Position numbers and translations under genes: made by a program. Positions 23,441 through 31,443 of a stretch of DNA of 64,000 bases are shown one piece after another; the stretch's first letter is position 1; each line of letters begins with the position of its first letter. Source of the stretch: Boletus sp. NGJ (taxonomy: Eukaryota > Basidiomycota > Agaricomycetes > Boletales > Boletaceae); contig JAGTXK010000103.1 of assembly GCA_019096195.1 (NCBI GenBank), forward strand, positions 372,001 to 436,000, written 5' to 3'. The notes beneath the pieces were generated by a model. That model searched no databases, was not told where the DNA came from, and worked only from the letters and a program-made list of their open reading frames with translations.

Positions 23441-23914
23441 TCTTGCATGGCCTCCGTCCGGGACGGCGAGCTGGTGTGTGGCAGCAGCTAACTCTATGGG
23501 GCGAGTGTAAGACATAATAATATTACATATAATAATGATCTATGCAAGGCTCTCCGTCCGGGAAGGCGAGCTGGTGTGTGGCAGCGGCTAACTCTATGGG
23601 GCGAGTGTAAGGCATAATAATATTACATATAATAATGATCTATGCAAGGCTCTCCGTCCGGGAAGGCGAGCTGGTGTGTGGCAGCGGCTAACTCTATGGG
23701 GCGAGTGTAAGGCATAATAATATTACATATAATAATGATCTATGCAAGGCTCTCCGTCCGGGAAGGCGAGCTGGTGTGTGGCAGCGGCTAACTCTATGGG
23801 GCGAGTGTAAGGCATAATAATATTACACATAATAATGATCTATGCAAGGCTCTCCGTCCGGGAAGGCGAGCTGGTGTGTGGCAGTGGCTAACTCTATGGG
23901 GCGAGTGTAAGACA
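23441..23914 (+). repeat. 100-bp tandem array, 4.7 copies
   Basis: Units begin at 23441, 23541, 23641, 23741 and 23841, with an exact period of 100 bp. Each holds CTCCGTCCGGGAAGGCGAG, CTCTATGGGGCGAGTG and an AT-rich half (AATAATATTACATATAATAA). The first unit is the most diverged and keeps the better palindrome (CCGTCCGGGACGGCGAG). The inner three are almost identical, which suggests recent unequal exchange. The last is cut short by the giant inverted repeat at about 23915-23921. Confidence 0.9.
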
Positions 23915-24052
23915 CATTTTAAGGGATCTAATCTAATTGGGTAAGGGCTACCATAGGGTACAGGTAACATCAACATAGCAAACCACGCACATGCGCCAAT
24001 GGCGCATGTGCGCGTCCACAACAACATCGCAATAAAACATGAACAATCGAGT

Positions 24053-24523
24053 GTTGATAACGACGACTGCGGCATAAACGATGAACAGATGAAAACGAGG
24101 AATATGTTGAGTGTAGTTATACAGCGCGCACATGCGCGCATGGCGCATGTGCGTGTGAAATAAGCAACAACAACAAGACACATGTTTCACATTTATACGA
24201 CAAACACGCCGATGCGCCATGAGAGCATCTGCTCAGTTGATAGGTGTGTCGTACTGAGGCGGTGCTTGTTCCTGCGCCATGTGCGCATGTGCGCGGGACG
24301 CGCACAAGACCTACAGTACGACACACCTATCAACTGAGCAGATGCTCTCATGGCGCATCGGCGTGTTTGTCGTATAAATGTGAAACATGTGTCTTGTTGT
24401 TGTTGCTTATTTCACACGCACATGCGCCATGCGCGCATGTGCGCGCTGTATAACTACACTCAACATATTCCTCGTTTTCATCTGTTCATCGTTTATGCCG
24501 CAGTCGTCGTTATCAACACTCGA
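24053..24523. repeat. Nested inverted repeat (hairpin) in the left arm
   Basis: About 205 bp (24053-24258) recur inverted at 24317-24523 around a ~58-bp tip. The sequence holds CGCACATGCGC / GCGCATGTGCG blocks that are themselves palindromic, and GTACGACACACCTATCAACT beside the tip. A second pair sits in the right arm (about 29622-30108). Four copies in all, so hairpins sit inside a hairpin. Open frames here (rich in Cys, His and Met) are by-products of the repeat and I do not call them genes. Confidence 0.85.
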
Positions 24524-25913
24524 CAATGGCGTCGTTGTCATCTGCGCCTGGAATGCATTGCATTCCTCTTTTCACATACATGTCCTGTGTACATTATTTT
24601 AGTACCTTATATTTACACTCTGAAGGGTTCAAATCACCTCTACGCTCACGTATCATTCCTCCCGATTTTCACTGAGAACAGTGCTCGTGTGTACTTCTCC
24701 CAATACCATTCCGGTACAACTACATATTCAGTGTATTCATTCATTCTAAATACATCAGTGGCTCTCATTGGAAAACACTACAACTTCACCTCGTCATGCT
24801 ATTTCATTCAGCCCGCTCAAATTGTCACAAAAGGTTGGTTTTCCCTTAGTATTCACTTCGATTTTACTAGTCTCGTCGCCTTCCTAACATAACTTGGTAG
24901 GTTTTCTTCCATGCATACACTCCACACAACAACTCCACCACTCCTTTCCTTTCACTTCCTGTCTTTCCATTTCCTTATCGTGCTTCCTATTTCATAACAG
25001 TTATTGCTTCCTCAGCTCCACTCTCTTGTCCACCTTCTCTTTATTCATTTCTACCATTCAGTACCAAAGTATGCCATTTCATTGAATTATTGGTCTGTTG
25101 GAAAAATCTACACATGATATTTTCTTAATGGCGGTGCACCACAGATTCTGTGTGCAGTGTGGGTGTTGGATGTCCTAGTTCAACTGTCAGCGGTACCAGA
25201 GGAATTCAGAGGGGGGAAGAGCCAGAAACAGACAGTAAGTTTACACAAGAACCTTTTTAAAGCTCAGCAAATTTACCTGTCCTTGGGACGGCATTATTGG
25301 TCATGCTAGTATTTACCCAACATGGTAATGATAATATACAATTAACATGGCTGCAGAAGGGTTGGCAGTGGGTGGTGGTATCAACATCTTCATTCACTGC
25401 AGAATGTAAGTTGGGTGGGGCCCAGGACCAACAATTCACACAGACTAATACAGTCAACATGCAGTTTCCACTCAAGGTAGTACTAAATAATTACATATCT
25501 CTTGTTCTGAATCCATCTGGTTGATCTTCTTAGACTGAAAGTGGAACATGCCTTGTGTGACAATTGACTCATACCAGGACTTGTTGGAGTAGCAGTGTCG
25601 TCACAAATAACCTTTCAGGCAACAAGCATGATTTAGAACGCAGAGATGAATTGGTGGTAACTCAGTGCAAGTCAGTCTATTAGGGCACAGTGGACTTAGT
25701 GAGCATAGTCATGTGCAAATTCAAATACCAAATAACCTTATTTCTCACCCTCTCCAGAAGTGGCTGGAAGATAACACTTGTAAACTTCATCAGCCACAGT
25801 GGTAAATCTGCAGCATGAATGGCAGAGTTCAGACATACAAGAAAATAAAATATTATTTGTGCATCGTAGAGATTATCTCAATGTCAAAAAAAATTGGATA
25901 GCTTTGCAGTCAC

Positions 25914-26325
25914 ATGCCAGTGTCTGCTCAATCTTCAGAAACCCCTAGCCTCTCTACCATATGTGATAGGGCTCAAGAAATCTTCTCCAAAAGACCATGT
26001 CTCTGGCACTTAAAAATTGCTGAAGCATTCCTAAAGGGGGACCAAGATATAGTATACATTGCCCAGCAAGACACTTACCTTTTGGTTACCTCTGCTGTTT
26101 CACCCAAGAGGCATCCAAATAGTAGTGACCCCCCTTAATCAACTCAGTCAGCAAAATATGGACTCCCTACAGAAGGCTGGCATTCAAAGCATTGCAATCA
26201 ATGCTGAAACAGCCTCTTGGGACAACTTCCAAGTCAGTATTGACACTTATTGGCACAAAAGCAATAGAGACTTACTAGTAATCCTTTAGGCAATAGAAAA
26301 CCTTGAATATCGTGCTGTAATAGTG
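25914..26325 (+). pseudogene. RecQ-like DEAD/H helicase fragment (left arm)
   Basis: Reads RAQEIFSKRPCLWHLKIAEA, FLKGDQDIVYIA, then in another frame KTLTFWLPLLFHPRGIQIVV, TPLNQLSQQNMDSLQKAGIQ and AIENLEYRAVIV. This is the N-terminal RecA-like lobe of the RecQ-type helicases scattered through Agaricomycete genomes: Q-motif region, motif I (degenerate here: the expected TGMGKT is disrupted just before KTLTFW) and motif Ia (TPLNQL). The frame breaks between DIVYIA and KTLTFW, there is a stop before AIENL, and the DEAH box onward is missing. It runs straight into the LINE fragment. Confidence 0.7.
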
Positions 26326-27001
26326 GTGAGGCAGCTTTTCTGATCTTGTTGAGGTGTTTGTTGACCGGGGCATGTGTGGTGCAGAGCTGGAATAGGATGG
26401 ATGTGTGGCTTTTTGGAAGACCGTCAATCAGTTTTAAGAATTTTGGTGAGGGGAGTGATGGGTCGACCTTGTCAGCCAGCGCAGCTCATGGTGACATCTG
26501 GAAAATCTTTCAATGTAGTAGTTTTGTGGCGGCAGTGAACGATTGCTTTTTAGCTGATTTGCTTGTTGGGAGTGTTCTCGCAGCATTCCTATGTTTTAGG
26601 ACTTTGGATAGATGCATGGGGTGCAGTGTTGCGCCTTTGGCCGCCTCCTTGGCCTCCACATCCACTTCCGGGAATGCTGGAGTGGCCCGGAGTCCATCAT
26701 AGTATAATCTCCTCTGCCTCGATGGTCTTTAGCGCTGATGGAAAAGGTCCATTAGGTAGTGCCCTGGTTTTGACCTGAATGCCCTGGCCGCCACTATTGC
26801 TGCTCTGTGGTTGATGCCCAGCGGCACCATTCTCACCCTTTGCTCTCCTCGTAGGAGTTCCGCCGCTAAAACCATACCTACTTCCTCGCCTTCAAACACC
26901 GCATGTTCCTTCTCTGTCCCCAGGTGGAATTTTAAAGTCTTCTTTGCCACCCCTCCTCTCCGGAGTATTGCCGCCGCGCCTATCTTTCCTCGTACTCCGA
27001 C
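26326..27001 (-). mobile_element. LINE (Tad-like) 3' fragment, left copy
   Basis: Minus-strand copy of the fragment described at 27002-27677, joined head to head with it at the palindrome centre. It lacks 13 bp within the region that follows GHYLMDLFH. The junction with the helicase fragment near 26310-26326 falls in a short stretch that reads sensibly for both partners, consistent with microhomology. Confidence 0.7.
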
Positions 27002-27677
27002 GTCGGAGTACGAGGAAAGATAGGCGCGGCGGCAATACTCCGGAGAGGAGGGGTGGCAAAGAAGACTTTAAAATTCCACCTGGGGACAGAGAAGGAACAT
27101 GCGGTGTTTGAAGGCGAGGAAGTAGGTATGGTTTTAGCGGCGGAACTCCTACGAGGAGAGCAAAGGGTGAGAATGGTGCCGCTGGGCATCAACCACAGAG
27201 CAGCAATAGTGGCGGCCAGGGCATTCAGGTCAAAACCAGGGCACTACCTAATGGACCTTTTCCATCACGCCCTAATTGAAGCGCTAAAGACCATCGAGGC
27301 AGAGGAGATTATACTATGATGGACTCCGGGCCACTCCAGCATTCCCGGAAGTGGATGTGGAGGCCAAGGAGGCGGCCAAAGGCGCAACACTGCACCCCAT
27401 GCATCTATCCAAAGTCCTAAAACATAGGAATGCTGCGAGAACACTCCCAACAAGCAAATCAGCTAAAAAGCAATCGTTCACTGCCGCCACAAAACTACTA
27501 CATTGAAAGATTTTCCAGATGTCACCATGAGCTGCGCTGGCTGACAAGGTCGACCCATCACTCCCCTCACCAAAATTCTTAAAACTGATTGACGGTCTTC
27601 CAAAAAGCCACACATCCATCCTATTCCAGCTCTGCACCACACATGCCCCGGTCAACAAACACCTCAACAAGATCAGA
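27002..27677 (+). mobile_element. LINE (Tad-like) 3' fragment with RNase H remnant, right copy
   Basis: From about 27016 it reads IGAAAILRRGG, KKTLKFHLGTEKEHAVFEGE, EVGMVLAAELLRGEQRVRMV, then INHRAAIVAARAFRSKPGHY, the RNase H fold seen at the C-terminus of fungal Tad1-clade LINE polyproteins. The motif usually written 'vDNQAAI' is INHRAAI here. A downstream remnant in shifted frames matches the family tail (TPGHSSIPG, KILKTDWRSSKKPHIHPIPA, then TPQQDQKS). The reverse transcriptase and the 5' part are absent, so the copy is 5'-truncated as LINE insertions often are. The 5' truncation point is the palindrome centre. Confidence 0.7.
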
Positions 27678-28102
27678 AAAGCTGCCTCACCACTATTACA
27701 GCACGATATTCAAGGTTTTCTATTGCCTAAAGGATTACTAGTAAGTCTCTATTGCTTTTGTGCCAATAAGTGTCAATACTGACTTGGAAGTTGTCCCAAG
27801 AGGCTGTTTCAGCATTGATTGCAATGCTTTGAATGCCAGCCTTCTGTAGGGAGTCCATATTTTGCTGACTGAGTTGATTAAGGGGGGTCACTACTATTTG
27901 GATGCCTCTTGGGTGAAACAGCAGAGGTAACCAAAAGGTAAGTGTCTTGCTGGGCAATGTATACTATATCTTGGTCCCCCTTTAGGAATGCTTCAGCAAT
28001 TTTTAAGTGCCAGAGACATGGTCTTTTGGAGAAGATTTCTTGAGCCCTATCACATATGGTAGAGAGGCTAGGGGTTTCTGAAGATTGAGCAGACACTGGC
28101 AT
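27678..28102 (-). pseudogene. RecQ-like helicase fragment (right arm, mirror copy)
   Basis: Reverse-complement copy of the fragment at 25914-26325, with the same breaks. The fragment was therefore already broken before the arms were duplicated. Confidence 0.7.
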
Positions 28103-30236
28103 GTGACTGCAAAGCTATCCAATTTTTTTTGACATTGAGATAATCTCTACGATGCACAAATAATATTTTATTTTCTTGTATGTCTGAACTCTGCCATTCA
28201 TGCTGCAGATTTACCACTGTGGCTGATGAAGTTTACAAGTGTTATCTTCCAGCCACTTCTGGAGAGGGTGAGAAATAAGGTTATTTGGTATTTGAATTTG
28301 CACATGACTATGCTCACTAAGTCCACTGTGCCCTAATAGACTGACTTGACCTCTCCAGCTGCGGATGGGAAGGAGCCTGAGCATACATCCTGCATAGGAT
28401 GAAATTTCACTCCTCAGTCACTTTTGCCACCCTCACTCTCTTACAGTGCCTCAAGGCTTGATTTCAAACTGCTGAAAAATCACTGAGTTACCACCAATTC
28501 ATCTCTGCGTTCTAAATCATGCTTGTTGCCTGAAAGGTTATTTGTGACGACACTGCTACTCCAACAAGTCCTGGTATGAGTCAATTGTCACACAAGGCAT
28601 GTTCCACTTTCAGTCTAAGAAGATCAACCAGATGGATTCAGAACAAGAGATATGTAATTATTTAGTACTACCTTGAGTGGAAACTGCATGTTGACTGTAT
28701 TAGTCTGTGTGAATTGTTGGTCCTGGGCCCCACCCAACTTACATTCTGCAGTGAATGAAGATGTTGATACCACCACCCACTGCCAACCCTTCTGCAGCCA
28801 TGTTAATTGTATATTATCATTACCATGTTGGGTAAATACTAGCATGACCAATAATGCCGTCCCAAGGACAGGTAAATTTGCTGAGCTTTAAAAAGGTTCT
28901 TGTGTAAACTTACTGTCTGTTTCTGGCTCTTCCCCCCTCTGAATTCCTCTGGTACCGCTGACAGTTGAACTAGGACATCCAACACCCACACTGCACACAG
29001 AATCTGTGGTGCACCGCCATTAAGAAAATATCATGTGTAGATTTTTCCAACAGACCAATAATTCAATGAAATGGCATACTTTGGTACTGAATGGTAGAAA
29101 TGAATAAAGAGAAGGTGGACAAGAGAGTGGAGCTGAGGAAGCAATAACTGTTATGAAATAGGAAGCACGATAAGGAAATGGAAAGACAGGAAGTGAAAGG
29201 AAAGGAGTGGTGGAGTTGTTGTGTGGAGTGTATGCATGGAAGAAAACCTACCAAGTTATGTTAGGAAGGCGACGAGACTAGTAAAATCGAAGTGAATACT
29301 AAGGGAAAAGCAACCTTTTGTGACAATTTGAGCGGGCTGAATGAAATAGCATGACGAGGTGAAGTTGTAGTGTTTTCCAATGAGAGCCACTGATGTATTT
29401 AGAATGAATGAATACACTGAATATGTAGTTGTACCGGAATGGTATTGGGAGAAGTACACACGAGCACTGTTCTCAGTGAAAATCGGGAGGAATGATACGT
29501 GAGCGTAGAGGTGATTTGAACCCTTCAGAGTGTAAATATAAGGTACTAAAATAATGTACACAGGACATGTATGTGAAAAGAGGAATGCAATGCATTCCAG
29601 GCGCAGATGACAACGACGCCATTGTCGAGTGTTGATAACGACGACTGCGGCATAAACGATGAACAGATGAAAACGAGGAATATGTTGAGTGTAGTTATAC
29701 AGCGCGCACATGCGCGCATGGCGCATGTGCGTGTGAAATAAGCAACAACAACAAGACACATGTTTCACATTTATACGACAAACACGCCGATGCGCCATGA
29801 GAGCATCTGCTCAGTTGATAGGTGTGTCGTACTATAGGACAGGCGCGTCCCATGCGCACATGTGCACATGTGCGCGGGAAACAAACAACAAACAAGACCT
29901 CAGTACGACACACCTATCAACTGAGCAGATGCTCTCATGGCGCATCGGCGTGTTTGTCGTATAAATGTGAAACATGTGTCTTGTTGTTGTTGCTTATTTC
30001 ACACGCACATGCGCCATGCGCGCATGTGCGCGCTGTATAACTACACTCAACATATTCCTCGTTTTCATCTGTTCATCGTTTATGCCGCAGTCGTCGTTAT
30101 CAACACTCGATTGTTCATGTTTTATTGCGATGTTGTTGTGGACGCGCACATGCGCCATTGGCGCATGTGCGTGGTTTGCTATGTTGATGTTACCTGTACC
30201 CTATGGTAGCCCTTACCCAATTAGATTAGATCCCTT

Positions 30237-30534
30237 AAAATATTACGTAAGTGGTCTAGACTGATCCCGGAGATAGCCGAAAGAAGCATCGGACCGAAGA
30301 CCCGAAACGGCCCGACTCGGTTACTGCAATACCCGGCTCGGCAATTTAATTACCGTTAGCCGTGAGAAACTTCTCACGCAGAAGCGCAACCGGAAAGATC
30401 CGAGTGTTACCGGCAAGATCCGGCTTTAATTTCCGCTGCGTCTATCTCCGCTCTCCCACGTTATATTAATGGTCCGTGCGCGACTCTTTCTTGTATAAAT
30501 ACAGGTAAGAGTTATGAAATACTTTTCTCTATTC
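30237..30534 (+). mobile_element. LTR-like fossil fragment upstream of the ribozyme
   Basis: Immediately outside the palindrome the composition changes to CCG/GGC-rich sequence (GATCCCGGAGATAGCCGAAAG, CCCGGCTCGGCAATTTAATT) typical of fungal LTRs. A TATAAAT at 30494-30500 follows, ~35 bp before the hammerhead. No internal coding region of a retroelement is attached, so it looks like a solo or truncated LTR fossil. Family not determined. The lack of a matching second copy in the window prevents dating. Confidence 0.45.
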
Positions 30535-30611
30535 GCCAGAGGTCTGATGAGTCCCCGGACGAAATAGGTGGCAATGGAAGCGGTCGCCCCATCGCCTATT
30601 ACCTATCTGGC
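30535..30611 (+). ncRNA. Hammerhead ribozyme, type I (self-cleaving RNA)
   Basis: All core nucleotides are present. C3-A9 = CUGAUGA at 30544-30550. Stem II GUCC/GGAC at 30551-30560 (minimal loop). GAAA at 30561-30564. The cleavage triplet AUU is at 30598-30600, with predicted cleavage after 30600. Stem I pairs 30535-30543 (GCCAGAGGU) with 30601-30611 (ACCUAUCUGGC) in nine pairs with a two-base AU bulge. Stem III starts A30564-U30599 and continues for about eight pairs (AUAGGUGG / the 3' strand ending GCCUAU, with G-U wobbles), then an internal bulge and a loop. Stem I is the open helix, hence type I. A TATA-like box ~40 bp upstream suggests it is transcribed near the 5' end of an element RNA, as in retrozymes and Penelope-like elements. 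Confidence 0.85.
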
Positions 30612-30836
30612 ACCATCCCACTCCTATCCCCCTCGCACAGCTCGCTTCGCTCGCTGTGCTCGGCCCCCCTTACCACCGGTAACACCTCGCCTCGCTGCTT
30701 TGTGGCTCGGCTTGGCTCCCTAATCCCTTGCCGAGGCAAAAGTGTTATTGCATTACCGCCAGTAATGCCTCGCCTCACCGCTTCGCAGCTCAGCTCGGCT
30801 CCCTGACCCTGGGCCATACTACTGCTGGCATCAACT
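30612..30836 (+). repeat. GC-rich direct repeats after the ribozyme
   Basis: Two diverged ~60-bp direct repeats (about 30668-30728 and 30754-30813). They share ACCTCGCCTCGCTGC / GCCTCGCCTCACCGC and GGCTTGGCTCCCT / AGCTCGGCTCCCT. They are preceded by a short hairpin (GCACAGC...GCTGTGC, 30635-30660). No coding content. Probably part of the same fossil element as the ribozyme. Confidence 0.6.
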
Positions 30837-31230
30837 TCTATTCCACTGTGACAGTGGATTCAGTGAGTTAAAATTGAGTGAGTCCAAGTCACCAAATATC
30901 ATTGCATTTCCACCCACTGGAATCCAATGAATACCTAATGATTCATTGAATCACTGAATATCATTGTATTTATACACACTGGAATCCAATGAACCATCAA
31001 AACTTAGTGTATCAGTGAAATTCAAATGATACTACACAAGTCAATGAAACTCATTGCATTTCGAGCCATTGAATTTCTGATGGTACACTGAAATTTGGTA
31101 AATCGGTGAAACCCACTGTATAATATTGCAGTGAGTCAATGAAATGAACTACATCAACATTCAGAGAGTTTTCCTCTGAATATTCGACAACCATTGTATT
31201 TTGGACTGAATATAACCGGATTTACTACTC
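30837..31230. repeat. AT-rich ~61-bp tandem repeat block
   Basis: Units such as AATATCATTGCATTTCCACC and AATATCATTGTATTTATACA, each with CACTGGAATCCAATGAA, recur every ~61 bp around 30894-31020. They then decay into shorter pieces with TCAATGAAA and ATTGCATTT. Non-coding; origin unknown. The block ends just before the IST2 promoter. Confidence 0.6.
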
Positions 31231-31443
31231 ACAGTGCGATCACGTCAAACGGGTGTACCATACTCTGTTGAGACATGTTTGGCATCGTATGTAAGACACA
31301 CAAGGAATTTTCGGTATACTTATGTGCGGTAAATGCCTCGTTGATTTGGCCATGTACCGTGGGAGTCGGGGTGGCCTTGTCGACGAACTACACCCTTCAC
31401 GCGGCAGATTCATTCATACCGGTGCCAGCCGGAACCACATAGA

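Larger units (their letters stand above)
23921..30236. repeat. Giant inverted repeat (palindrome), ~3.1 + 3.2 kb arms
   Basis: The left arm 23921-27001 is repeated as its reverse complement at 27002-30236 with no spacer; the centre is GAC|GTC. Both outer ends read AAGGGATCTAATCTAATTGG inwards. Arm contents from the ends inwards: a terminus with GCGCATGTGC hairpins, a ~205-bp inverted pair (24053-24258 / 24317-24523 on the left), 1.4 kb of unknown sequence, a RecQ-like helicase fragment and a LINE RNase H fragment. Differences between arms: 132 bp present only on the right (28349-28480), 13 bp missing on the left near 26730, diverged hairpin tips (24259-24316 versus ~29836-29901) and at least one substitution (near 24838). 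Elsewhere the arms look identical, so the duplication is young. Confidence 0.9.

Noticed and set aside
23441-23914. CRISPR-like array
   Set aside because: The repeats are contiguous 100-bp tandem units without variable spacers, and this is a eukaryotic nuclear region.
24350-24892. 180-residue open frame (Cys/His-rich start) present in both arms
   Set aside because: Its first third lies in the nested inverted repeat and also reads open on the opposite strand; no family motif, no codon structure. Treated as repeat by-product.
26346-26702. 118-residue frame on the + strand within the LINE fragment
   Set aside because: It is antisense to the recognisable RNase H/tail remnant.
23921-30236. Palindrome as a pure assembly foldback
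   Set aside because: Not fully excluded, but the arms differ by a 132-bp segment, a 13-bp indel and hairpin tips, which a foldback of one molecule would not give. Kept as a caveat.
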